Shown piece by piece: positions 7,308-14,352 of a DNA stretch of 24,489 bases (positions within the stretch are counted from its first letter, which is position 1; each line of letters begins with the position of its first letter). The stretch covers positions 1 to 24,489 of IMG/VR virus record IMGVR_UViG_3300021962_011954; one strand, 5' to 3'. Source of the DNA: a virus. The position numbers and the translations under genes were made by a program. The notes beneath the pieces are model-generated. The model was not told where the DNA came from, searched no databases, and was given only the letters and a program-made list of their open reading frames with translations.

Positions 7308-7691
7308 ATGCGTAAGATGGTGCTCGCTTTTGCTCTCGTTGTTGCTTTTGCGTCAACTACTTTTGCCGGACCATTTGGTTTGTTTAGTCGGCGCACCTAC
7401 AACAACGGTGGCAACAACACCACCTATGCTAACAATGATGGTGCCCGTTTTCCTGTCGCTAATGCCTTTTTAGGATCGGCACAAGGCGTAGCAAACCATC
7501 TTGCTTCTCTTGGCAGAGGAGTTTTTCACATGGGTGGTAATCCTTATGCTTACGAGGGCGTAGGCATGGGGGTAACTCCCGATCAAGCTTTGCGTGCATG
7601 TTGTAATAATGGTGGAGTTGTTGCTGATTATGGTGTGTGCCAAGGGGCAAACGGCATGTGGTATGCTTGCAAAAGATATCACGGTCGGTAA
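7308..7691 (+). CDS. Secreted small Cys protein with HMGG/EGVG/CC pattern
   Basis: The frame is open to 7206, but GGAGGAAGTTCT sits directly before the ATG at 7308. That start gives a classical signal peptide: MRKM, hydrophobic core LAFALVVAFAS, cleavage after TFA. The mature part has an Asn/Gly-rich linker, a helix (SAQGVANHLASLG), HMGG (74-77), EGVG (83-86), an acidic-helix 'TPDQALRACC' (90-99), a GVCQGANG segment and WYAC (118-121). This pattern resembles a small secreted family I recall from Planctomycetes (EGVG, CC, GANGWYAC); that recollection is unverified. The four Cys may form disulfides outside the cytoplasm. A strong terminator follows. Confidence 0.75.
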   Translation: MRKMVLAFALVVAFASTTFAGPFGLFSRRTYNNGGNNTTYANNDGARFPVANAFLGSAQGVANHLASLGRGVFHMGGNPYAYEGVGMGVTPDQALRACCNNGGVVADYGVCQGANGMWYACKRYHGR

Positions 7692-7708
7692 AATATATTA
7701 ATTGAAAT

Positions 7709-7768
7709 AACGAGCAGCAATCCTATATGGCGGGCCACATGGTGTGGGGGGTTGCTGCTCGTTTTTTT
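7709..7768 (+). terminator. Long-stem factor-independent terminator
   Basis: A perfect 12-bp stem AACGAGCAGCAA (7709-7720) / TTGCTGCTCGTT (7752-7763) is followed by seven T's (7762-7768). The 31-base loop carries its own small hairpin (CCACA-TGG-TGTGG). It ends the secreted-protein transcript. Confidence 0.9.
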
Positions 7769-7771
7769 GTA

Positions 7772-7816
7772 GCGAAAGAAAATTTTCACAAAGGATGAAT
7801 GTGTTTTTACGTATGG
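7772..7816 (+). promoter_or_regulatory. Promoter-like repeated element, copy 1
   Basis: GCGAAAGAAAATTTT (7772-7786) and, 27 bases from its start, ATGTGTTTTTACGTA (from 7799). A second copy with the same internal spacing occurs at 9796. Both directly follow a terminator and both lie 33-38 bases before the next ATG. This position suggests a phage-specific promoter or operator. Confidence 0.5.
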
Positions 7817-7836
7817 CATGATTTGGAGGAAGAGCA

Positions 7837-8040
7837 ATGGATTGCATTCGAGTCAATAACATGCAAGGCGTGTATAGTTTTTCTTCCGATACGGTGGAAG
7901 ATTGGGAAAAAGTTATAAACGATGCTGATAGGTATGAACATTTAGAATCACTGAAAGGCTGGGATCCTTACACTGAATGTTATAAAGTTTATTTTAATGG
8001 TGATATAAATTATTATTTTGTTGCTATGCCGAGGTGGTGA
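7837..8040 (+). CDS. Unknown small acidic protein (67 aa)
   Basis: The ATG at 7837 follows TTGGAGGAAGAGC, a strong ribosome site. The 67-residue product contains an acidic helix (DTVEDWEKVINDADRYEHLESL) and an aromatic C-terminus (YKVYFNGDINYYFVAMPRW). No family recognised. It is first after a strong terminator and a promoter-like element, and the next gene begins three bases after its stop, so the three genes to 9403 are likely one transcript. Confidence 0.75.
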   Translation: MDCIRVNNMQGVYSFSSDTVEDWEKVINDADRYEHLESLKGWDPYTECYKVYFNGDINYYFVAMPRW

Positions 8041-8043
8041 ATT

Positions 8044-8442
8044 ATGAAAGATGTTTTAGCAGAACTTGTTGAAAATGAAAATTTTGATGGAGCGGCTGAA
8101 CATTGTCTCCGGAACGAAAACAGTGAATATACTGTTATCGCACAGAAAAGAGTTGTTAATTTTTGCATCAAACAAGGTGCTTCCAAAGAGAACATCTCAA
8201 ATGTAATTACAGAATTGTTGCGTAAAAAAGAATTTAAAAAAGCTGAACCGTTTATGGATTTTGTTTCTTCCAATACGCTCTTGGCTGAATCCGTAGAATC
8301 TAACTGGCCGGATGGGATCAATTATGCCCTTCGTAAAGGTGCTGATAACTTTGATTTTGCTATTTTTAAGGCAATCCAAAGTGACAACCATAGTCTGGCT
8401 GAATTTTTAGCGTATAAAAAGAAAAAGCATTTTGGTCTTTAA
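8044..8442 (+). CDS. Helical-repeat protein, unknown (132 aa)
   Basis: The ATG at 8044 follows the GAGGTGG-TGA end of the preceding gene, giving a coupled start. The 132-aa product is almost entirely helical with pairs such as 'DVLAELVENENFDGAAEHCL' and 'ELLRKKEFKKAEPFM', and near the end 'AIFKAIQSDNHSLAEFLAYKK', reminiscent of degenerate ankyrin or HEAT-like repeats. The following gene also ends in ankyrin-like helices, so the pair may be related. A protein-binding role is likely; the partner is unknown. Confidence 0.75.
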   Translation: MKDVLAELVENENFDGAAEHCLRNENSEYTVIAQKRVVNFCIKQGASKENISNVITELLRKKEFKKAEPFMDFVSSNTLLAESVESNWPDGINYALRKGADNFDFAIFKAIQSDNHSLAEFLAYKKKKHFGL

Positions 8443-8452
8443 GGAGGATACT

Positions 8453-9403
8453 GTGAGCGAGATTGCGGAATATATTGCTTCCGAAAATTATGAAAGCCTC
8501 GTACATACAGTTCTTGGTACTGAATATACTACAAAAGACAGAACAGATATCCTTAAGTATATTCGTAGAAAAAACGCATTCAGCAGGATTGCCACAGAAA
8601 CTCTCTATAAACTTAGAGTGTCGTGCGGAGATCTGTCGGATGTTACTCGGTACTATGAAAAATCATGCGATGATACATCTAGATCGTTAATTACTGTTGA
8701 AGCACAAAATCAATACAGAAATTTAATTGCATTTTGTCCAGCAAGTATGATATTTGATAAAGCAAAAGATTTTTTTATAAAAGATATTGTTTTTGTCAAA
8801 GAATTATGCTCAATTCCTTTCAACTCTGGATTACATCCGGGTATTGCGGATTTCGATCTTATACAGAAAATTTTCTGTGAAATAAATCATGTCGATGATC
8901 CTTTCATTAAATATAATTTGTTGGAGTACTTTGTTTTGTGTATGATCTATAATTTTTCAGATCATGCTTCAAAGTTTCATCAAATCATGCAAAGTAATTC
9001 TGATCTTGAAGCCACATATATTGGAATTTGTTATCGTATTTTTGATAACAGGAGACATTATATCGCTCAGGAATTGAAGATTGCAAAAGATATTTTGCAA
9101 TCTTATCAGGGCGCTGATGTCTTTTCAGATGAAATGAAAGAAATCGTTTACAACAAAGCCTGCCACAAGCCCAACGACCCTGATAGTATTGAAATTGTCA
9201 AATTGATTTTGAATTCTGGCTTTAAGAAAATTACCGCTGGATTCAACCATGCCGTTAGTATTTGGAACGAGGAACTCGTCAAAGTAATTTTGCCGTACAG
9301 GCCCAAATTAGACAAAGCTTTAACGCAAACTACTTCCCCGGCTATCAAGTATCTTTTGACGCAAGCTGCTGAGCAAAGAGCCAAGAAAAAGAAAGTTAAC
9401 TGA
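8453..9403 (+). CDS. Ankyrin-like helical protein (316 aa), GTG start
   Basis: The start is taken as GTG at 8453, because AAGGAGG lies six bases upstream and immediately after the previous stop; the in-frame TTG at 8432 overlaps the preceding gene without a ribosome site. The product is helical and Cys-containing. Its C-terminal 80 residues (DSIEIVKLILNSG, then ITAGFNHAVSIWNEELVKVIL, then SPAIKYLLTQ) have the spacing of degenerate ankyrin repeats, followed by a basic tail (QRAKKKKVN). Function unknown; a host-protein binding role is inferred from fold type only. Confidence 0.8.
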   Translation: MSEIAEYIASENYESLVHTVLGTEYTTKDRTDILKYIRRKNAFSRIATETLYKLRVSCGDLSDVTRYYEKSCDDTSRSLITVEAQNQYRNLIAFCPASMIFDKAKDFFIKDIVFVKELCSIPFNSGLHPGIADFDLIQKIFCEINHVDDPFIKYNLLEYFVLCMIYNFSDHASKFHQIMQSNSDLEATYIGICYRIFDNRRHYIAQELKIAKDILQSYQGADVFSDEMKEIVYNKACHKPNDPDSIEIVKLILNSGFKKITAGFNHAVSIWNEELVKVILPYRPKLDKALTQTTSPAIKYLLTQAAEQRAKKKKVN

Positions 9404-9430
9404 TTAATTTTATTTTTTCTTGACCTCTAG

Positions 9431-9458
9431 TTGTCTATTCTGATTTTGGCTGTATCAT
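9431..9458 (+). promoter_or_regulatory. Sigma70-like promoter candidate for the RHH gene
   Basis: TTGTCT (9431-9436), 16-base spacer, TATCAT (9453-9458). The predicted start of transcription near 9465 leaves a leader of about 55 bases before the RHH protein's ATG at 9520. Confidence 0.4.
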
Positions 9459-9519
9459 AATGATGGAAGTGGTGGTCACAGTGACTTGCCTATTTCATCA
9501 AAGCTTTATGGAGGATGTC

Positions 9520-9732
9520 ATGGCTAATAGCAAGCAAATCAGTATTAACGGTTCCACCGAAAACAAAAAGAGCACGGGCAACAGCATTTTGTTGCGCTTG
9601 TCTCCCCGCATGGCAGAAGAAGTGCGTAATACTGCCAAGCGTGAGGAGCGTACTATTACCACTGTTGTGACTCGTGCTCTCAAGCATTACATCAAATCTG
9701 AGTATCAGATCGAGATTCAGGATTCTGAGTGA
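9520..9732 (+). CDS. Ribbon-helix-helix DNA-binding protein
   Basis: ATGGAGGATGTC precedes the ATG at 9520, fixing a 70-aa product. Residues 22-28 (SILLRLS) form the DNA-contacting strand, 29-43 (PRMAEEVRNTAKREE) the first helix and 46-60 (ITTVVTRALKHYIKS) the second, a textbook Arc/MetJ/CopG layout; such proteins bind operators as dimers of dimers. The first 20 residues are a polar, disordered arm. It sits alone between a promoter-like site and a terminator, directly before the GHKL-MoxR-VWA unit, whose upstream region carries a repeated element that could be its target. Confidence 0.85.
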   Translation: MANSKQISINGSTENKKSTGNSILLRLSPRMAEEVRNTAKREERTITTVVTRALKHYIKSEYQIEIQDSE

Positions 9733-9756
9733 GTTCTGAAATTTTGCTGACTCTTT

Positions 9757-9790
9757 AGAGCCTCATGTGATCCATGAGGCTCTTTTTTTT
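9757..9790 (+). terminator. Factor-independent terminator
   Basis: An 11-bp perfect stem AGAGCCTCATG (9757-9767) / CATGAGGCTCT (9773-9783) with loop TGATC is followed by T's to 9790. It separates the RHH gene from the GHKL operon, which therefore needs its own promoter or read-through. Confidence 0.9.
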
Positions 9791-9795
9791 ATGTG

Positions 9796-9840
9796 GCGAA
9801 AAGAAAATTTATAGATTGTGCGATGTGCTTATCGTAATTC
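9796..9840 (+). promoter_or_regulatory. Promoter-like repeated element, copy 2
   Basis: GCGAAAAGAAAATTT (9796-9810) with ATGTGCTTATCGTAA beginning 27 bases after its start (9823). It matches copy 1 at 7772 in both blocks and in spacing. It lies just before the GHKL ATPase gene (ATG 9856) and directly after the terminator, the expected place for the operon promoter. Confidence 0.5.
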
Positions 9841-9855
9841 AATAAGGAGTTAAAA

Positions 9856-11322
9856 ATGCTGTATCTCAAGATTGAGAATCAAGGTGTTTGCCCTGTCGAA
9901 GGTTTTACAATATTTGGCGCTTCCAGTAAAAATGAGAACTTTCAAAGAGAAGATATCATCGGTACCTTTGGTTCCGGTGCGAAACACGGAGTTGCTCTGG
10001 CTCTTCGTCAGGGGGTCATGCCTGTAATTTATTGCAGCAACACCAAACTGGCTTTTTACACTAAACCCTTGGTTATTAAAGGTGTAAATGGAGAGACGCA
10101 GCACCAGAGGCTTTGCGTCAAGGTCTCGGGCAAAACAGATGAAGGCAAGTCTATTAATCAAGACCGTGAGCTTGATCATACGCTTTCATATGGCTGCAAG
10201 GATTGGCAAGAATTAGCATTGGCTATTAGAGAATTCATTTCCAACGCAATTGATGCTTGCTACGAGCAAAACTTGTCGCACGAAAATGTGACAGTAGAGT
10301 TGGTGGAAGAAAACCAAGTGCGTGCCAAGTCTGGGTTTACAAGAATTTTTGTTCCTGCTTCCATGGAAGTGCAGCGGTTCTACGCAGAAATAGACAAGTG
10401 GTTTTTGCATTTCAAGGAGTCAGAAAATCTCAAAAAAGATATTTTGCAAAAAAGACAAAGGAATGCAATAAGTCTTGATGGTGAAAAAACGAGTGCTGCT
10501 GTTATCTATCGTAGAGGCGTGCGTGTTCGTGAGTATAAGTCAAGCAGCTTGCCAAGTTTGTTCGATTACAACATCCCAAATCTTGAAATTGATGAATCAA
10601 GGACGATTGATGATTTTAAAGCACGATATGAATGCGGCCAAGCCTTGCAGAAAACCAAAGATATTGAAGTCATGACCAAGTTAATTCAAGCCTTATTTAA
10701 AAATGAGATGTGCTGGGAGCTCACTCAAGATGACTGGTCCTTGACCAGAAACATTTACCTTCTACCACAGGAAAACAAAGACATGTGGCGCAAGGTATTT
10801 CATACTGTTTGTGGAGAAAAAGCGGTTATTACAAGCAAACATTTTGCCAAAAAGATCGAAGAGAAAGGCTGCATACCTGTGGTATGCAGTGACTATCAAG
10901 AAGGTATCTATAAATTTTTGCGGGAATTAAATATCCCAAATGACACCGATGTATTAACGGTACACGATAAGAACGATAGGGTGATTGTCCCTTTGACAAA
11001 CGCTGTTGTCGAAACATTCAATTGCATCTGGCAGTCTCTTGAAGATATCAATATGTTGTTTGGGCGAGACAAGCCTGAGCTTTGCTGCTTCCGGCAAATG
11101 AACACCAGCGCCTCAGTCACTATGGGCTTGTGGCATGATAATAAAATTTATGTCAATGTCGATTATGCAGATTCGACTAGCAATGCTTTGTACGACATCG
11201 TTTTAGAGGAAATTGCTCATCATGTCACTCAAGCTACAGATGGATCTAGAGAATTCGCAAATTACCTTATTTCAATCACTCGTGAGATGGTGAAAAGAAA
11301 TAAAACCAGCCGTATCATGTAA
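9856..11322 (+). CDS. GHKL-like ATPase with apparently permuted motif order and degenerate zincin-like end
   Basis: The ATG has AAGGAG upstream (488 aa). The N-terminus carries ENQG (7-10), 'FGASSK' (20-25) and a Gly-rich loop IIGTFGSGAKHG (34-45), resembling the G1 and G2 boxes of GHKL ATPases. The N-box-like motif REFISNAIDA (125-134; E126, N130, D133) comes afterwards, the reverse of the usual order. Mid-protein segments (GFTRIFVPAS, VIYRRGVRVREY) are strand-rich. Near the C-terminus LEEIAHHVTQATDGSREF mimics an HExxH metallopeptidase helix with the first His replaced by Glu. The MoxR ATPase follows 40 bases later on the same strand. Likely an ATP-driven switch working with MoxR/VWA; the client is unknown. 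Confidence 0.7.
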   Translation: MLYLKIENQGVCPVEGFTIFGASSKNENFQREDIIGTFGSGAKHGVALALRQGVMPVIYCSNTKLAFYTKPLVIKGVNGETQHQRLCVKVSGKTDEGKSINQDRELDHTLSYGCKDWQELALAIREFISNAIDACYEQNLSHENVTVELVEENQVRAKSGFTRIFVPASMEVQRFYAEIDKWFLHFKESENLKKDILQKRQRNAISLDGEKTSAAVIYRRGVRVREYKSSSLPSLFDYNIPNLEIDESRTIDDFKARYECGQALQKTKDIEVMTKLIQALFKNEMCWELTQDDWSLTRNIYLLPQENKDMWRKVFHTVCGEKAVITSKHFAKKIEEKGCIPVVCSDYQEGIYKFLRELNIPNDTDVLTVHDKNDRVIVPLTNAVVETFNCIWQSLEDINMLFGRDKPELCCFRQMNTSASVTMGLWHDNKIYVNVDYADSTSNALYDIVLEEIAHHVTQATDGSREFANYLISITREMVKRNKTSRIM

Positions 11323-11362
11323 TTGAAGAATGTTTTTTTTACTTTAACAAAAGGAGAATATG

Positions 11363-12427
11363 ATGCCTCGTCCGAAGTCAGCAGAAGCTATTTACATCGA
11401 AAACAAACTTAAATCCAATCCTGATTTACGTTATTTCGATCTAATTCAGTTCGATGATTACAAATACAACATCGAACACAACTTTTTTAATACCGTGAAG
11501 TCACGGTATAAGAAAGCTGCGGTAGAATCGAGCATTGGAACTAAAGTTAATTCAACGGTTCCAGACTATGATTATCCTGAAGAAATTCAGAGGCTGATTC
11601 CAAGCCCTGATCCATTTTTTGTGCATACACAAGATAATGTGAGTCTTGTTGAAATGGTTCAAAACATGAGCCATGTTAACAATGTCAATATTCGTCTTGT
11701 CGGTCCAACTGGATGCGGCAAGACCAGCTTGGCTGTAGAATATGCTGCCAAGAATAATGTTCCAACCATCGTTATGGACTGTGCAAACGTGAGAGAGCCA
11801 AGAGATTGGTTTGGGTATCGCAAAATCGATCCGCTGAGCAAGCAGGTTGTCTGGCATGAATCTTTGTTTGTAAAAATGGTTGAAACTCCATTTGCCGTCA
11901 TTATTCTTGACGAGCTTAATCGTGTTTCCCCCATGGTCATTAATACTTTGATTCCACTGTTAGACCATAGAAGGACTACGTATCTTGAAGAGGCGCAGCG
12001 TCAGATTTCTTGCGCAGAAGGAGTCACCTTCTGGGCAAGTATCAACGAAGGCCATCAATACACAGGTACCATTCCTCTTGATGAGGCTATTGCCGATAGA
12101 TTTGGTTTGGTGGTCGAATGCAAGTTTTTGCCACCTGCTGAAGAAGCAGCTATGCTACATAAGAAGACAGGACTAGACGAAGCTAATTGTAACAAATTGG
12201 TAGAGATTGCCAATCAAGTTCGTCTGAAATCGCAAATAGATGCAGGAGATAGCTTTTCCAAGGCAATCAGTACTAGAATGCTGGAGAATGCCGCTAAGGC
12301 TTTCAAGGCTGGCGGTCCCAAGACCATGAAGTTCACCTTGGCCAATCATTTTAGTTCTGCTGGTGGAAGCTCAAGCGAAAGGCAAAATATCATTCAACTT
12401 CTAGTAGGTAAATTTGGGTCTATCTAA
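11363..12427 (+). CDS. MoxR/CobS-like AAA+ ATPase
   Basis: Two consecutive ATGs (11360, 11363) follow AGGAG; the second has better spacing and gives 354 aa. Walker A is GPTGCGKTS (114-122), Walker B VIILDE (179-184), the sensor 1 Asn is in 'WASINEGH' (N228) and an arginine-finger region is in DEAIADRF (R246). These mark a MoxR-branch AAA+ ATPase, usually a hexamer that works with a VWA-domain partner to remodel client proteins or load metal (CobS/CobT being one example). The N-terminal 60 residues are helical and basic and may bind DNA or the client. The VWA gene starts 10 bases after the stop. Confidence 0.9.
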   Translation: MPRPKSAEAIYIENKLKSNPDLRYFDLIQFDDYKYNIEHNFFNTVKSRYKKAAVESSIGTKVNSTVPDYDYPEEIQRLIPSPDPFFVHTQDNVSLVEMVQNMSHVNNVNIRLVGPTGCGKTSLAVEYAAKNNVPTIVMDCANVREPRDWFGYRKIDPLSKQVVWHESLFVKMVETPFAVIILDELNRVSPMVINTLIPLLDHRRTTYLEEAQRQISCAEGVTFWASINEGHQYTGTIPLDEAIADRFGLVVECKFLPPAEEAAMLHKKTGLDEANCNKLVEIANQVRLKSQIDAGDSFSKAISTRMLENAAKAFKAGGPKTMKFTLANHFSSAGGSSSERQNIIQLLVGKFGSI

Positions 12428-12437
12428 GGAGAAAACC

Positions 12438-14330
12438 ATGGCCAACAGAGATTATGATTCTTTTGAATATGAAGATGACGATGGATACTTTGTAGATAAA
12501 GACTACAGAACATCAAATTCTTGGTATACTGCTCCAATTAGATCCACCTCAGAGTACCTGAGAAACTCTTATTGGGGTGATTTTTATAACCAACGATATC
12601 AGGAAAGGCAGGATCGTGCCGATACCGAGGAAGCTTTGCATGAAGTTCTTCGTGAACTGAATAAAACAGTCAACCTGACATCGAACAGTTATGATGGCAA
12701 AGAAGCTATCATAACTGTAAAATACAGTAATGGTAAGGTTCATAATGATCTTCTTGGGAATGAGCTTTATGTTTCCCCATCGATTATTCTGAACGAAGAA
12801 CTGAGCATCGTTTCCAAAGATGGAGATTATTACGGCAAGCTTGATGGCTTGCATGGCCAAGCTTTGTTGTCATCTTTTATTAGGAAAAACATTGCTCCCA
12901 AAGCCGCACAGTCTTACAAGGATTCCGACAAGTGGGCTGTGCGTAATATTTTTATGACGGATCTTCAGTCCCTCGCAAGCAATGAGGTCTATAGCTCATG
13001 GCCCGGTTTTATGAGTTATGTTACTCAACAGCAAATTGTCTTTGGACAAGACAAAAAAAAGATACTTGAAAATATCCAGCACGCAGAAAAGCTTGGTATT
13101 ATCAAGTTTGATGATTTTGTTGAGTTGCTGGCATATAACCGTTTGGCAGCAGACAGAATTGATTATTCAATATTCAATAAAGATATGCAGCAAATTTTTA
13201 ACAAAGCTGATGCGATGTTTAATAATATGCTGAATGAAAAAACTCCTAACGAAAAAAGATTTGAGAAGGCTCAAGAGGTTTATGATAAGTTAGTTGAACT
13301 TCTTAATCCGGATAACGTGCAGTCCGAAAATGGATCTGCCGTTGCTGTGAATATGGAAAATTCAGAACTCTCTAGGCCTATGACTGGAGACAATAGCTAC
13401 AATAATCATTCGAATATTGAGGGAGACATTATTTCCGCAACCTTAGATCACAACACCAAGCTGCGAGAATATGACAAACATATCGATGACAGTTTAAACA
13501 GCAACATTTTAAGCAAGGAAACAATTCTTACAGATAGAACTTACAAGCTTGTAATTCCTGCTGTAAATCCAGAAACTGTACAAGAATATGAGAAACGCCG
13601 TGCTGCAAACAAAAAGATGATTCGTGATATTAAAACGGCATTTCAATTTAAGAATAATATTCCTGTTAATCAAACTTATGGTTTGAGTGCTGGCGAATTA
13701 GACGAAAATTCTCTCTACAAGATACACTTGGAGGAATATGAAAAACTTTACCAAAGAAGGGATATGTTCGAAGCAAAAAAATATCATGTGACGATTGCCT
13801 TAGATCAAAGTTCTTCTATGTGTGGTAGAATCCGTGAGGCTTCAAGACTTGGCATTATTATTGCCGAAGCCTTAAGGGAAATGCGGAATGTCGAGTTTTC
13901 GGTTTATGGGTTCAACACCCATATGATCAACACCATCGTCTACCAAGATAAGAATTATCAAAAGCTGGAAGCATTGTCCGAGGCAAATTCCAGCGGTTCA
14001 ACAGCACTGGGATATCATATTGCAGCTATTGCAGATAAGGTGCATACGCAGTATCATAACCATGATAAGAAAATAATGTTTGTGATTACGGATGGTGTTC
14101 CGACACATGGAAGTACTAATTTGACTGCAATAGAACATACGTCATATAGCGTCAAACTAATAAGGAACATGGGCATAGATGTTTTCGGCATTGGCATCAT
14201 GAATGCTTTTACTGAAAAAGTAGGCAACGATATTTTTGGCAAAGGAAATTATGCTGTAATACAGGGAATCAAGGAAACTTTGCCCATACTGGTAACCAAA
14301 TTGAAAAAGTATCTACAAAGAATGATTTAA
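12438..14330 (+). CDS. VWA-domain (CobT-like) partner of the MoxR ATPase
   Basis: AAGGAG precedes the ATG at 12438; the 630-aa product begins with a very acidic stretch (DSFEYEDDDGYFVDKDY). Residues 1-440 are mostly helical and of unknown fold. The C-terminal 185 residues are a von Willebrand A domain with a complete MIDAS: D456-x-S458-x-S460, T522 (SGSTALG) and D552 (VITDGVP), preceded by 'YHVTIAL'. MoxR-VWA pairs act as chaperones, with the VWA protein recognising the client through a bound metal. Gene order and 10-base spacing tie it to the MoxR ATPase. Confidence 0.88.
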   Translation: MANRDYDSFEYEDDDGYFVDKDYRTSNSWYTAPIRSTSEYLRNSYWGDFYNQRYQERQDRADTEEALHEVLRELNKTVNLTSNSYDGKEAIITVKYSNGKVHNDLLGNELYVSPSIILNEELSIVSKDGDYYGKLDGLHGQALLSSFIRKNIAPKAAQSYKDSDKWAVRNIFMTDLQSLASNEVYSSWPGFMSYVTQQQIVFGQDKKKILENIQHAEKLGIIKFDDFVELLAYNRLAADRIDYSIFNKDMQQIFNKADAMFNNMLNEKTPNEKRFEKAQEVYDKLVELLNPDNVQSENGSAVAVNMENSELSRPMTGDNSYNNHSNIEGDIISATLDHNTKLREYDKHIDDSLNSNILSKETILTDRTYKLVIPAVNPETVQEYEKRRAANKKMIRDIKTAFQFKNNIPVNQTYGLSAGELDENSLYKIHLEEYEKLYQRRDMFEAKKYHVTIALDQSSSMCGRIREASRLGIIIAEALREMRNVEFSVYGFNTHMINTIVYQDKNYQKLEALSEANSSGSTALGYHIAAIADKVHTQYHNHDKKIMFVITDGVPTHGSTNLTAIEHTSYSVKLIRNMGIDVFGIGIMNAFTEKVGNDIFGKGNYAVIQGIKETLPILVTKLKKYLQRMI

Positions 14331-14352
14331 AATTCGGATGTAGATTCTTTTT
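14304..14352. terminator. Bidirectional terminator hairpin spanning both convergent stop codons
   Basis: AAAAAG-T-ATCTACA (14304-14317) pairs with TGTAGAT-T-CTTTTT (14339-14352) around a 21-base loop, with one T-T mismatch. The loop contains the overlapping stop codons of the VWA gene (+) and the next gene (-). The A and T tracts allow termination in either direction, so the hairpin is built from the coding ends of both genes. Confidence 0.6.
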
